This document shows positions 12,401 to 25,597 of a stretch of 64,000 bases of DNA, one piece after another. The notes under the pieces are model-generated. The model was given only the letters and a program-made list of their open reading frames with translations, was not told the origin of the DNA and did not search any database. Made by a program: the position numbers and the translations under genes. Origin of the DNA: Panagrolaimus kolymaensis (lineage: Eukaryota; Nematoda; Chromadorea; Rhabditida; Panagrolaimidae); NCBI GenBank assembly GCA_028622995.1, contig JAJQJQ010000002.1, forward strand, positions 1,674,001-1,738,000. The letters are read 5' to 3'. The first letter of the stretch is position 1. The number at the start of each line of letters is the position of its first letter.

Positions 12401-13790
12401 AAATCATGGGTAAAGGCTTCAGGAAGAAATTTGAATTTTTGAACAACTTGAAAAAGCATTTCATGAATTTCTATTGCTGATTTTAAATCACCCATAAGCA
12501 CTTGCATTCCAGGCCAAAATGCAAGTAAGGAATCCATATATGGTCGAGATGCAACATTGGGTTTATGCATATGGACATCGACAAACATGGGGCCTTTATT
12601 AACATATCGCATCACGGCTTCATAATGTTTATTGAAGCGATAAAGATAATCTTCTTCTCCAAGCAGAATATAAGCTTTAAGGGAATATTCAAAATATGAA
12701 TCAATTCCTGCGCCAATTCCAGCTTCCCGTCTAACCCAATTCCCATTGTTTATGTTCAAAACAGTGCCTAGTAAATCACTACCTACTAAAAACGACACCA
12801 ATTAAATATATATTCAAGTACAAAAAAAGCTAAAACTTAACGATTTCGTTGAGCCCAAAGGAAATCCATAGCCTTTTTAGCTGTTTCTTCATAAACCTTA
12901 TTTCCTGTGAGACGCGATAATGCAGCCCATTCAAGGATCATAGTTCCAGAGCATGCCGTACACGTATCAATCTGATCTTTTAACCGCTTTTGCATTCCAT
13001 GCTTGAGATTCACCTAAACGTATTCTTATATTTTAACAATATTTTAGTTATAAAAACTCACTCTAGGATGAGGTAAGCCCGAACTAGTGTTGAAAGCAGG
13101 TAATAAACGATCCGCTAAGTCCACCGTCATTTTTAACAATTCATCATTATACCATTCGAAACGGCCTTCATCTTTTTGTTGTAACATTTTAGTTAAAATA
13201 TGTGCAGAAATAAGTCCACCAACCATTCGAATATTTGTTTCAAAAACAGATACAACTAAATCTGAATCAAATCGAACCGTTGCAATGACCTTTTTTACAG
13301 CATCTTCGAATACATCAAGTTCTCCAATAACTACAAGAGTATCCAATGCATCGACAAGAGTAACAGAGAAACTAGGAAATGGAAATTACTATATACATAA
13401 GGGTTGAGGAGTCATTATGGTCTTACTTTCCAAGTGCATCATCAACGTCTCCACGAGATGGTGTAATTCCACGGATTCTTGGAGCACAAGAAATAGGCAT
13501 AATTTCATCATGGGGGAATGCATGCTCCATATAATTATTGAATCCAAACATAAACATGTCATGTGCTCTATTCCTATAAATTATTATTGTCAAAAAACTG
13601 AGAATTAAAAATCTAAAGTTAAAAAATTATACCTTAGCCGTATTCTATCATCTTTACTAATATAATCTGCTGATTTCGTATTGTTATTATTTCCCGTATT
13701 ATTAATTGTTTGAGCTCCCGTAATAATAAAAAATAATAATATAAAAGTGATGAGCACAATACCCGCTGGTTTCATGATCATTTCTCTCAT
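9491..13790 (-). CDS. edem-3: EDEM3-type GH47 mannosidase, PA-domain isoform
   Basis: Ten exons (13633-13790, 13427-13573, 13062-13371, 12842-13013, 11843-12785, 11666-11795, 10669-10756, 10338-10613, 9933-10282, 9491-9904) join in frame to 995 aa; human EDEM3 is about 930. Residues 1-28 are a signal peptide. A glycoside hydrolase 47 domain follows ([45 protein letters not shown]). A protease-associated domain lies at about 650-770 ([31 protein letters not shown]). EDEM3 trims mannose from misfolded ER glycoproteins, committing them to ER-associated degradation. The human enzyme ends in KDEL; this one ends KTLGCKSLL, so ER retention must be different. An alternative terminal exon at 11088-11501 can replace the last four exons. 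Confidence 0.9.
11088..11501 (-). CDS. Alternative terminal exon of the EDEM3 gene: transmembrane anchor
   Basis: This exon has a good TTTTCAG acceptor and is in phase 0 with the exon ending at 11666, exactly as the PA-type exon at 10756 is. Joining here gives a 757 aa isoform that keeps the whole GH47 domain and ends with 137 new residues. These carry a hydrophobic stretch at about residues 661-693 ([20 protein letters not shown]) followed by a Ser/Thr-rich tail ending CRVRKAD. No donor of good consensus was seen inside it, so it reads as a terminal exon; no canonical AATAAA was seen shortly downstream. It could instead be the 3' part of an unrelated nested gene, but the matching phase argues for alternative splicing. 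Confidence 0.6.
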   Translation of the reverse strand: MDGGGPPVACFLEPDDPTMTALNQLSQRFFYQIWNTSNQAALTAATVILLMFCLWVVLLFSSIILVCIASICFKLFKLGPFKNDSSSTTKIIEISSGENNDEVAATSSSCANNSRSTSSASSTTSTSNLRCRVRKAD

Positions 13791-14173
13791 TTTAAAACAA
13801 TCAAAAAATGCTCAATTGATTTCATTCATGGAAAACAAAATTATACATTGTTTTTGTTACACTTCTTTTTTTTCTCTCACACAATCACAAAGTTGATGAT
13901 TGAAATAATAATAGTTTTTGGTACCCACGATGGATGGATGGATAGATAGACAGTCGGACAGGCAAGCACGCGGCAACAATAAAATCAAAAAGGCTCACGC
14001 CGTTAAGGACTGGCGGATGGATCCTGGAAATAGATTCCTTTATGCAAAAATTTCAATCAATATATAAAAAGTTTAAACAACAACAAAAATAACGCGGTAC
14101 ACGCCCTTTAAAAAAATACGGAGAGATCAAAAACATTGAAAAAAGGCAAAAATAAAAAATTAGAATAAATAAG
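13791..14173. other. Intergenic with GATG/GATA microsatellite
   Basis: Promoter region of the EDEM3 gene and 3' flank of the poly-Q gene. A tetranucleotide tract of GATG then GATA units sits at 13929-13951. No coding sequence seen. Confidence 0.6.
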
Positions 14174-15121
14174 TTATTTTGGTTTTTGTTGTTGCTGTTG
14201 CTGTTGAAGATTATTAAAATGAGCTAAAATAACAGCGGGATCAACGTTTTGAAAATGTTGCTGTAAAATTTGTTGCTGCTGATGCTGCTGTTGTTGTTGC
14301 TGTTGCTGTTGAAGCATTTGAACGATAGCTTGAACTTGGCTTTGTTGGTGAGCTTGCTGGCGCTGTTGGTCAATTTGTTGAAGCATTTGAACGATAGCTT
14401 GAACATTTTGTCCGCCACCTTGTGCTGCGTGAGCCAAACCTTCAAGTCCTCCTTGCTGAGCTAATAAGTTTAAAAGTAATTGTTGCTGCTGCTGTTGCTG
14501 AAGTTGGACTTGAGCAGCTTGCTGCTGTTGAACTTGAGCAGCTTGTTTTTGAGCCATCAACTCTTCCATTCGCTGCTTTTCTAATTGGCGTTGCTGAGCA
14601 AGTTTTTCTTCCTTAATTCGTTGCTCTTCCTTTTCCCGTTCACGCTTCTTTCGAGCTTCACGACTCTTCTTCTGTGTCGCTTTTATTTCCTTCAATTCTT
14701 GCAAGCATTTTATTTTTTGATATAAAATAAGTTTATGAGCTGTTTCATAATCCGCAATTCTGTCTTCATATTCTTTTCGCATTTTATCAAATTCTTCTTT
14801 AGCTTTCATAGCTTCATTCCTAATTGCTATGTCAAAATATGCATTATAATTAAAATCGCGTGCTGACTCATCCCTAGCATTAATAAAATTTCCAACCATA
14901 TCATATTTGGAAGGAGTCATTTGAGGCTCGGGTGGAGGAGTTACATCATTATCCAATAATCTCACGGGTAAAGCACATTCAGGTGAAAGTGGAAGCAATT
15001 CCATAGCCGCTGATGCAGCTGCAAGTTCTTCTGCAGTTGGTTCAGAACGAGCTGGAGATGCTGGAACCGATAAATCTTCCGCTCCATCTAATACTGGTAG
15101 AGTTTTAACTCGTGAAAGCAT
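14174..15121 (-). CDS. Glutamine-rich coiled-coil protein, unknown function
   Basis: A single-exon frame of 315 aa from ATG at 15121 (MLSRVKTLPVLDGAEDLSVP). Residues 1-85 are Ala/Pro/Ser-rich. About 100-200 forms a long charged helix (EEFDKMRKEYEDRIADYE; KKREREKEEQRIKEEK) predicted to be a coiled coil. The rest is a poly-Gln region of Q, L, A and H. Inside it the decapeptide VQAIVQMLQQ occurs twice, encoded by an exact 29 nt direct repeat at 14307-14335 and 14376-14404 that is in frame (69 nt apart). No membrane or signal sequence. I do not recognise a family; Q-rich coiled-coil proteins of nematodes (pqn type) are one possibility. Being intronless is unusual among neighbours. Confidence 0.72.
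   Translation of the reverse strand: MLSRVKTLPVLDGAEDLSVPASPARSEPTAEELAAASAAMELLPLSPECALPVRLLDNDVTPPPEPQMTPSKYDMVGNFINARDESARDFNYNAYFDIAIRNEAMKAKEEFDKMRKEYEDRIADYETAHKLILYQKIKCLQELKEIKATQKKSREARKKREREKEEQRIKEEKLAQQRQLEKQRMEELMAQKQAAQVQQQQAAQVQLQQQQQQQLLLNLLAQQGGLEGLAHAAQGGGQNVQAIVQMLQQIDQQRQQAHQQSQVQAIVQMLQQQQQQQQQHQQQQILQQHFQNVDPAVILAHFNNLQQQQQQQKPK
14307..14404. repeat. 29 nt direct repeat in a poly-Q tract
   Basis: Two identical 29-mers at 14307-14335 and 14376-14404 within the Q-rich coding region, embedded in CAG/CAA-type repeats (read as CTG/TTG on the + strand). The surrounding repeat may be length-variable between individuals. Confidence 0.85.
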
Positions 15122-15473
15122 AATATTCAATAAAATTGAAAAAATATAAAATATAATTAATAAGGTTATAAATCCAATTAAAGCAAAGTAAACAATAATG
15201 GGACAATGAAATCGATTCTAAAAAAAGTTGTTTCAGCTGACAGCCGACAACGCAATCTTTTGTTTTGCTTCTTTGACAACGTCTCAAAGTCCACGCGGAT
15301 GGAAAGAAAAATATAAGAGGCGTTTGGCAAAAATGCATTCGCGATGAGATTTCCATTTATATTTATCAAAGGTACAAAAATGTTGCAAAGTTTTTATAAA
15401 TGTTACTACCAAATATTTATTTATTACTACAATTAAAAATAACAACTAAATAAAATACAAATATAAAAATAAA
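15122..15473. other. Intergenic, 352 bp
   Basis: Promoter flank of the Q-rich gene and 3' flank of EARS2 upstream neighbour order on the minus strand. It includes a GC-richer patch at about 15236-15310 without a supported gene. Confidence 0.5.
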
Positions 15474-17154
<1,681 letters not shown>

Positions 17155-17447
17155 CTAAGTAGCTTTCAAAATAGTTGATACGGTTACAGAAACCATTAAT
17201 TATGTTAATTAGTTGCAAATAAGCAAAATTTATTATTAATACACAAACAAAAACTAAAAGAAAAATGGCACTAAAATTACAAAGTGAGCTAGTTTAAGAA
17301 GATAAGAGCAAGACAAAACGCTTTTGAGATGCTTTGATTTTAGTTGCAGTAGGAAACAGAAACAGAAAAAAAAATTCATAGCACTTGAAAGGTTGCATCG
17401 AGAATAAACACCTGATGAAATTTGAATTATTTACAGATAGAAAAGCA

Positions 17448-19275
17448 TTAATGAAGATCAGATTCAGAAAAATTCAACTGCTTTCGCCGAAGTCGAACAT
17501 CATTTCCAATTGTTCCAAGATTTTCAAATGATGAGTCAAGATAACAATGACGCTTTTTGCCGCCTTCAATTCGAACACCTTTAGTTAACTAAAATTGAAA
17601 ATCATTAATAACCATATTTATGAATAATGAAAACTTACGGAAGAATATTGGGCCCACCAAACAGATAACCAAACACAAAATACTGTGCCAACAGCTAAGA
17701 TGAAAATCCAAGCGGAAATTAGAGTAAGTTTAACAGCCGGTAATTGAGCACGTCCAAATTTAACACAAACAGCAGCTTCGAGTGCTGTAACAGCACAAAA
17801 CATCCAACATTGCATGCCCAGTCGTTTCACTTTGGGATCAGTGACATACACATAATATTGTCTAAAATCGATATTTAATGAAATCATAGTGAAGAAACAA
17901 CAAACCTAATAGTTGGAGCTGAGATCAATCCAATGAGAATAATTCTCCAAAAAACTACAGGATGAGAAGTATCAATAGCAAAAACATGTTTTAAGAAAAA
18001 TGTGTTCAATTCCGAAGCCTAAAATTCACATGATTAAATAGAACAAGACTTTAATTTCATGACAAACCAGCCAAATCATGATAAACAAATACAGTGCCAA
18101 AATTCGACGAATTGCAAAAGTATTAAACCAATCAACTTTGATCCAGCTTTCAGGTGTAAATTGAAGAACAGCACGCTTGAATTTTCCACGAGCGGTACGA
18201 ATATTCCTAAAAACGAAGATGTTTTCATTCATCAAATTTTTATAGCTTACTTGATACTTTCCCAATGAAAAGTTCTCATTTCAAGTATCTTACAAATTGA
18301 TAAACCAACAAAGATTCCAAGTCCATTACAAAGAATTATATCAAGGAAGAGAGCATCCCACCAGCATTCTTGGAAATTTGGTAATAAATGTGCAAAGACA
18401 ACTTCGGTGAGTTCCCAAGAAATACTAATATACCAACAAATAATGCTATGACGAATAAGAAGAGCTTTCATTGCCCAACCAAGAAAGTGTCCAACAGCAA
18501 AAATGTCCATGTGGCTCCATACTCTTTTAAGACTAACATCAGAGCAATTGATAGCATACTCCTATAAAATAATTATGATAAATAAACTCGGGAAAAAGTG
18601 AATTGTTACCTTTTCAATAAGTTCATCTTTTCCTAAACCTTCTGGATCAAGCCAAGTTAAAGCAGATTTGACATCAGAGAAATTTTGGAAGAGAGTAAAT
18701 TGAAGGAGCATAACGTACAACACACTGAGACCAAAAACGACTCTCCAAATAAGAGGATGAGGACGGATGAAAGGACCATTAGGAAAAACAAGAGCACTAA
18801 TAACTAAGAAGAGAATGGCAGTTGATTGGATACCGTAGTAAACGTTGGATTCTGTTTGATCATCGGCTCTAAAAAAATATGGTTCAATGAAACAATCAAA
18901 AAGTCGGAAAAAGTGAAACATACGGAGAAAAGGATTTATAAACAAGAAATGCGCATAAAACAGCAAGAACAGTTATGGTATGAGGTTTGTATAAAACTTC
19001 GAGCGTAATATCATTGACAACTCTTTCATTCACAAAACGAAAATGAAGTGTATCAACATCTGATTTTGACATATTTTGATGCAAGTCATCATACTTCTTG
19101 CTAAAAAAAAATAATGATTAAATTTCAATTGTAAAATTACATACAAAAAAACTTACGATGAGGCATTATCGACGGCTTGATGAACTTCATCTTCGGTGTT
19201 TTCATCTTCTTCCACGGCTCGAATCATTTCTGCCGCTTCTTCTTTTGTAATACAGCCATCATCACTTTCACTCAT
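17448..19275 (-). CDS. pssy-1: Phosphatidylserine synthase (PTDSS family)
   Basis: Eight exons (19157-19275, 18924-19100, 18610-18868, 18251-18561, 18068-18206, 17906-18018, 17639-17861, 17448-17588) join in frame to 493 aa, near the 470-490 of animal PTDSS1/2. The acidic N-terminus ([17 protein letters not shown]) precedes a polytopic membrane protein. Conserved family blocks include [53 protein letters not shown] and [19 protein letters not shown]. These ER enzymes exchange the head group of phosphatidylcholine or phosphatidylethanolamine for serine. Which of the two substrates this one uses cannot be told from the sequence. The C-terminus is basic and hydrophilic. The symbol follows the nematode naming and is tentative. 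Confidence 0.92.
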
Positions 19276-19902
19276 TTTTATTATTAGTTAAAATCATAAA
19301 AAGTTTTTAACAAAAAAAAACAAAGGTTTATTTTTTTTCTAAGCAAAAAAGAAGGAAAGAAAAGAGTCATACGAAACTTTTGTTATTTCAATGGTTTTTT
19401 TTATAAATGTCTTTCGCAACTTTTTGCCAAGTGTTGCAAATTTTTTTGAGTAATCATTGATCATCCACAATGCGATGTTTGACGTTGTTTCATTTCTCAA
19501 CTTTTAAGGAATTGATGAAAACTTTTAAAAACCATGACCATAAAATTTTGCTCACCTATCTCAACTAAAGGAGGATGGTTATTTACAAGAATGTGAAAGT
19601 CTCCTCGTGAAAATAAGGAACCAATCGATTTGCTTTTTTTAACGAACTGTTTTCTTACATTTATCCCTTAAAGTCAATCCAATCATTTCACAAAAGTAAC
19701 ATGAATTAATGGAGTTTGCTAGTATTTGATTTTTTCCATTAGAAAGATAATAATTGGGATGAAAATAGAGCACTCCGAATGCGCTTTGAAAGCTTCAAAA
19801 ATAGTCAAGTATGATAATAAAATATTTATTGTTATTTTTCAAAGTATCAAAACACAGGATTAGTAAACCACTAAAACAAAAACAGAACATAATTACACAT
19901 TT
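19276..19902. other. Intergenic, 627 bp
   Basis: Promoter side of the phosphatidylserine synthase gene. Includes a stretch near 19561-19640 with slightly higher GC. No coding region or RNA gene seen. Confidence 0.55.
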
Positions 19903-20774
19903 CTATTGAAAATCATTTTCCACATTATCACCATTATCGATCACTTTTTCTTTTTGGTTATTTTCAAGACCATAAAAGTTATAATATTTGGAAAAACTAT
20001 CATGAAAACTTATTTCAGGCTCTTTCAATTCGTTTCTCTTTTGCCATAATAATTCAAATTGTCCATTAAATTTTCGAGATTTTAAAGGTGCAGTACTTAG
20101 ATCTTGAAAAGTATTCATTGTTTGAGTTGAAGCTGCTTTCATTGATTTTTTGCTTTGCAATTGTTTTGGTTGAGGAGGTTTTGATGTTGTTGGTGCTGAC
20201 GAAGTTGCAGGTTGTTGTGGTAGTCGAGGTCGAATTATCGTTGTTGCTGAAGTTGATGGTCGAGGTTGAAATGACGGCCTTATTATTCTTGTTATTGGTG
20301 GTACAATTGATTGAGGTAATGGATGTCGATTTATTCTTACAGCAGGCATCGCTGGACGTTTGAATACGGTTACTGAAGATTGTTTTGTTTGAGATGCAAT
20401 TGTAATCACTTGGCTAGCAGCTTGTTGCGTTGCAATTCTTTGACTTTGAACTAAAAATGAAACAAATAATTAGAGATAATAAAGAAGCTAAATATCCAGT
20501 TTTTTTTTTGGAAGGAGAAACAATTTTAAAAGATTGAAGATAGATATAAGAAGCCATTGTGATTTTCACAGAGATAATTCCAATCCATTTGTTTCTTTGT
20601 TTAACGGATTCATTCGTATTTGAATTTTTAAAACAATAATATATAAAATAACTTTATCTTACCAATTTCCTTAAGTTGACTATCGTCTTCTACTTCTTCA
20701 TCATCGAAAGAATCATGTGCATTCTCCACAATAGGTGGTGGAAGCGGTGTTTTTCTGATTGCAGGCCGTTTCAT
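19903..20774 (-). CDS. Low-complexity Pro/Ser/Thr/Gln-rich protein, unknown
   Basis: Two exons (20663-20774, 19903-20450) join in frame to 219 aa. The start MKRPAIRKTPLPPPIVENAH is basic and proline-rich. An acidic patch follows (DSFDDEEVEDDSQ). The centre is rich in P, S, T, Q and R (IIRPRLPQQPATSSAPTTSK) with repeated IIRP motifs. The final third is more ordered and aromatic (FNGQFELLWQKRNELKEP; FSKYYNFYGLENNQ). No membrane segments. I do not recognise the family. Disordered, probably nuclear or RNA-binding by composition, which is a guess. The gene model rests on clean splice signals and on continuity of the frame. Confidence 0.65.
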
Positions 20775-21167
20775 TTTTGAAGAATTTGGAAACTTCGATA
20801 AATATTAACAAAATAACAAAACCTGAAAATGAAAACAAATATTAGTAAAAGCTAAAACAAATATGCACAAGCGCGAAGTTAAAAAGCCAAATTTAAAGTT
20901 TTTAATAATAATTTTATTTCAAAGTTTTCTAAAAGAAAATTGACAAAGTTTGTTTAACAAAAAAACGGTTATCACAGGCACGATTAAAGAGGACCAACAA
21001 TATAAGCTATCAAAAATATAAAAAGGTACCAGTAATTAGAATAAAAAATAAAAATACTTTCATTCATGAAAACAAAAAACGTCGATCACTTGAAGAAGAT
21101 GAAGAAAAATTTGAGATCCAAAAAGCGCGCAAAGAAAAAAAGACACACGAAAGGAAAGATTTTTGAA
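20775..21167. other. Intergenic, 393 bp
   Basis: Lies between the low-complexity gene and UXS1 on the minus strand. A + strand frame at 21066-21263 is Lys-rich low-complexity and overlaps the UXS1 coding end antisense; it is not supported. Confidence 0.55.
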
Positions 21168-22626
21168 TCAAACGCGTGTCTTTTCGTTTTCCAATTCTTT
21201 CTTGAAATATTCAATAGTTTTTTTAAGTCCATCATGCATTGCAACTTTTGGTTTCCAATTTAATAATTCAGCTGCTCGACGAATATCTGGTTTACGCTGT
21301 TGGGGATCATCCTCTTGTTTAGGATGATTTATAATTTCACTCGAACTTCCTAAAAAAATGCATTGAAAATAATTTATTTTGAGAGGAGTATTGTTTGTTT
21401 GATTGGTAAAACTCACCAACAAGTTCGCGAATAACATCAGCAAATTTTTTTATCGTATATTCTTCTGGATTACCGATATTAACTGGAAGGGTAGTATTGG
21501 AATTCATTAAAGCGATTAATCCATCAACAAGATCATCCACATATTGGAAGGAACGAGTTTGATCACCTTCGCCGTAAATCTATAAAAAAAGGTATTTGTA
21601 AAACTAAGTTAGTTAAAGGGATATTGAGCTTTATCAACAACTTACAGTGATAGGTTTATCTTGTAAAGCTTGAAGAATAAAATTACTAACAACTCTTCCA
21701 TCATTCATATGCATTCTTGGACCAAATGTATTAAATATTCTCGCAATTCTAATATCAACTTTTTCTTGTTTATGATAAGCAACCATAAGGGATTCAGCTA
21801 CACGTTTACCTTCATCATAACAAGATCGAGGTCCTATTGTATTTACATGACCCCAGTAAGTTTCAGGTTGAGGATGAACTTCAGGATCACCATAAATTTC
21901 TGAAGTTGAAGCAAGAAGCATACGAGCTTTAACTCGACGAGCTAAACCTAACATATTTACGGTGCCAACGGTATTGGTTTTAATTGTTTTTACTGGGTTA
22001 TACATATAATGAGGTGGAGAAGCAGGTGATGCAAGATGATAAATTTGATCCACTTCAATATAATATGCATTTACGACATCATGATGGACGAGTTCAAAAT
22101 TTGGATGACCAATCCAATGCTCCACATTCTTCTTTCGTCCAGTAAAATAGTTATCAAGTGCAATAACTTCGTGTCCTTCTTTCATTAATTTATCAACTAA
22201 ATGAGATCCTACAAAGCCTGTTCCACCCGTAACTAATATTCTCAAACGATTTCCTTCTGATCGTGGCTTTATTTGAGGATATGAATTATTTGGGCGTTCA
22301 ATAATAACATTAGAACCCATTTCACGATGCAATCTTCCAATATCACGTTGAAGGGATTCAATTTGTTGCTTTAATGCCCATACTTGATTTCTAAAATATT
22401 CCATTATCAAATTTCAAAACTCTTTTTTTTAAATTTTTATAAAACCTACTCAATTTCTTCTGAATGATGAACAAGATATTGGGGCGCATAATATTCTAAA
22501 AAAGATTCCACGTTTTATTTCAAGCAATGAAGAAGCGAATAACAAACTCAATCCACAAAAAATACTTAATAATGTAGCAACAGCTAAAAAAGGTGGTGAA
22601 AAAATTACACGACGAAAACGATCCAT
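21168..22626 (-). CDS. sqv-1: UDP-glucuronic acid decarboxylase (UXS1/SQV-1), one apparent frameshift
   Basis: Four exons (22450-22626, 21646-22390, 21417-21579, 21168-21349), about 421 aa. The N-terminus is a type II Golgi signal anchor ([20 protein letters not shown]). A stem follows, then an extended SDR domain with [10 protein letters not shown] at about 114-123, [12 protein letters not shown], and the catalytic Tyr-x3-Lys in SCYDEGKR. The enzyme converts UDP-glucuronate to UDP-xylose in the Golgi, supplying xylose that starts glycosaminoglycan chains. Within exon 1 the frame changes by one base. The anchor frame runs to a stop at 22450, while the next coding stretch ([17 protein letters not shown]) is one base out. 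One extra base in the T run at 22513-22516 explains it. Sequence error or a real lesion cannot be told apart here. Confidence 0.9.
22513..22516 (-). other. Suspected one-base homopolymer insertion in UXS1
   Basis: Four T on the + strand (AAAA in the coding strand, context ATAAAACGTGG). With three bases the exon would read through in frame. All other exons of the gene are intact. Confidence 0.6.
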
Positions 22627-23165
22627 TGTTTTCCAATTTTGCTGCTTGCAATTGCAGAATTTATTTTTCAATCCTTTTTTCAAATACAAATAATAAAAAA
22701 TTTATTGCAATTGATGCTAATCCATGAATCAACTAACTGAAACACTATGACTCTATTTTCCGTCAAAAAAAATATATTTTCCGTGCGATGGTGCGCTGTC
22801 GCTCGGACACCGCGAGAATGTTGTTTGTTGTCAATTGAAACAACAAAAAGGAAAGGAAGAGACTAATATGACCGCCTTTTCTCGTAAAAGCTTTGAGATT
22901 ATCCAGCTTTAATAATATTCAAACATAAGAGGATAGAATCTCAAAATTTGACGTGGTATTTTTTTAATTCATCAAAGCTTATCAGCAATTACATATTCCA
23001 ATGGCTCAAAAGAACATTTCCTTCTTTGATGATAAAGCAGTAAAACCAAAATCATAAAAACTCTTTTTTCCACGATCAAACAAACATACAAGTTATAAAA
23101 GGTATTTATGAAACACAAAATCAACAAACAAAAAAAATTATAAAACAAACAAAACAAAAAAAGCA
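22627..23165. other. Intergenic, 539 bp
   Basis: Promoter side of UXS1 and 3' flank of ESF1. Contains a GC-richer patch near 22787-22815. No coding support. Confidence 0.55.
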
Positions 23166-25078
23166 CTAATAATTCTTTTTTAGCTTATTCGTTTTAGCTT
23201 TCAATTTCTTTATCAAATCTTCATTACTTGGTGCACCAGTAGATGTTGTTGTTTCTTCAGAAGTATCACCAATTTTTCTTTTTCTTTCATGTTTGATACG
23301 AACTTGTTGATCACCGAGAGCACCACCTTTGAAATTTGCACTTGTTTTATCAATCGCGAAATCAGCACTACTAAACAAAGCACCAAAACGAGGATCATTG
23401 ATATCAGCTGTAAGAGTGGTGGCGAGCTCAGATTTCTTAGGACGTCGTTTTGCAGCAGCAACATTGGCTTCAATATCACGTCGGTTTTGTGCATCTTCTT
23501 CCTTTGATTTTTGTTTACGTTCTTTGATGAGAACTTTACGCTTTTTCTTTTCAACCTTTCTTCGTTCAAGATATTCTTGGAATGGAGTTTGGTTCTTTTT
23601 CTTTTGACTCTTTTCGATTTGCTCATTATCACTTTCATGATCTGAGAATTTAGCAGCAGGCTCCCAATCAACAACCATAGCAGATTTTCTTTCATCGTCT
23701 CTGTTAATTCCAGCAGCAGCTAAAAGTTCTTTGATTGCTTGCTTCCCAGCATTATCTTCTCCATCGCTTGCTTCATCATCAGAGCCAGGTGCTATTAAAT
23801 CCCTAAAATTTGCATGTAAATACAAAAGTAAAATAATAAGATGAAACTAAAATTACTCTAAATCAGATAATTCTTCAGGATTTTCTTTTTTCATAATCAT
23901 TTCAAATTTCTTTATTCTATCGGAATTTGTTTCATCCCATGTTACTTTAGGATTTTGAAAGCGAATTGCAGCGGTTTCAAAATAATTTGGCTTGTATTTG
24001 TTTACGTTGACATTATCAAGTGTTACACGTTCATGTAAGCGAGATTCTTCGAAATTTGTTTCATCAGGAATAAATTTAAGATCAAGTTGTAAACCACTGG
24101 ATTCAAATTCGACGCGATCACATGCTTCATAAATTGATGTTGCAGTTTCAACAGTATCACATTCAACAACAGCATAATAAAACCGCATTCTATCAAATTG
24201 ATATGCCCGAATTGCGGAGCGAGTTTCACTAAAAAATAAATTTAACAACCATTCCCAACTCAAATATGACTTACTCATCAATGTCTTTGCCATCTGTAAC
24301 TTTCTTCTCAACATTTTTCTTATTTATTTCCATCTTTGGTCCTTCTTTTTCTTCAACTTCTAATCGTTCAGCACCAAAATCAGATAAATAAATTGAAACA
24401 GCTTTCACTTCACCAGATGCAGGTTTGAAAGATAATAACAACAAAAAGAGATCTTCTGAAATTTTGAGAATCATTGTTGTTTTTGGGTTATTCGTATAAA
24501 TATATTACCTCCAAAAATGTGATCCCAATCCATATTGCAAACAGCTAATCGGTTGCTTGCCCATTCAACATGTCTAACACCAGTTTGAAGTTTATCCCAA
24601 ATAACTTCGTTTTGACCATCTTCTCTTTCGACTTCGGAATCAATGCTGCTTTCAGAATCTTCATCTGACGAATACGCGTTTCCTGAACCACGAGCAAGAT
24701 CAAGTTTAATTTCACCTTCAGATTCTTCGTCGTCTTCACTATAAAAAAAAACGTGGTTACATATGTATATGGTTTAGAGTAAAAAAGTTACCTCTTTTCA
24801 TCTTCACTTTCTGATAATTCATACAAATTCTTTACATCTTTGCGTTGATCTTTAGCAAGAGGTTTGCCTCTGCTATCAGTTTTTGCTCGACCGATTCCAA
24901 ATTGTTCATCAGTAAACATATCTTTGAAACGTTTATCGACCGTAACCTTACGGTCTTTTCGTCGCATTTCATGGAAGAGTGGATCTTGAGCAACTTCACG
25001 AAAACGTTCATCATCTTCAAGACTTGATTTAAGGTTTCCATCCTTAACAGCACGTTTTTTTGCCATCTTTTTAGTCAT
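23166..25078 (-). CDS. esf-1: Pre-rRNA processing protein ESF1
   Basis: Five exons (24792-25078, 24509-24738, 24275-24455, 23857-24228, 23166-23802) join in frame to 568 aa. The N-terminus has the family block DPLFHEMRRKDRKVTVDKRF and FKDMFTDEQFGIGRAK. An acidic stretch follows, then LAVCNMDWDHIFGEDLFLLL and RMRFYYAVVECDTVETA, the RRM-like core of ESF1. The C-terminus includes DPRFGALFSSADFAIDKTS and a Lys-rich tail (KKLKAKTNKLKKNY). ESF1 acts in the nucleolus in early 18S rRNA maturation. Start at 25078 (MTKKMAKKRA) is the first ATG of the frame. It lies 519 nt downstream of the methionyl-tRNA synthetase gene on the same strand. High certainty from several conserved blocks. Confidence 0.9.
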
Positions 25079-25597
25079 CTGAAAGCTTAAAAATTAAATG
25101 AAGTTGAAAAATAATAAAAAGAGATAATATTCCAATGTTTTTTCCAACGCAAAAAGGTGATCGCTCAAATGCAAGAAAGCAAATTTAATAAAATTTCTAA
25201 ATAGGAGGAATCCTTTTAAAACTTAAGAACACAAAACCAACAAACTTTAGAAAAGCAATAAGTTTGAAATATTGCTCCTGGGAAAAGGAAGAAAAATTTT
25301 TTGACAAATTTACTATCAACTTTACGTTAAATGTTTGCTGAATATTTGGATCCATCAAAAAAAGATAGTCAACATAATCCATAACCACCTATAGCTATGT
25401 TGGTATGTAACAAATAAGGCAGAGAAGGTTGATGATTTATTTACTTTCCGCCTTTTCAACAATAAATCTGATAAACAAAAGTACTTTTTTTGATGAACCA
25501 CAACTTTTCTTTAACATGAAAAACAATCAAGACAGTAAAAAAAATAATATTTATTAAAGACAATTAAACACAACAACAATAAAAAAACAAGACAAGA
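25079..25597. other. Intergenic, 519 bp
   Basis: Between MARS1 and ESF1 on the minus strand. I searched it for a tRNA-binding OB-fold exon of MARS1 and saw none. The open frame at 25197-25388 (-) is hydrophobic and lacks splice support. Confidence 0.55.

Noticed and set aside
21066..21263. Lys-rich + strand frame over the UXS1 3' end
   Set aside because: Antisense to the conserved last exon of UXS1; composition only.
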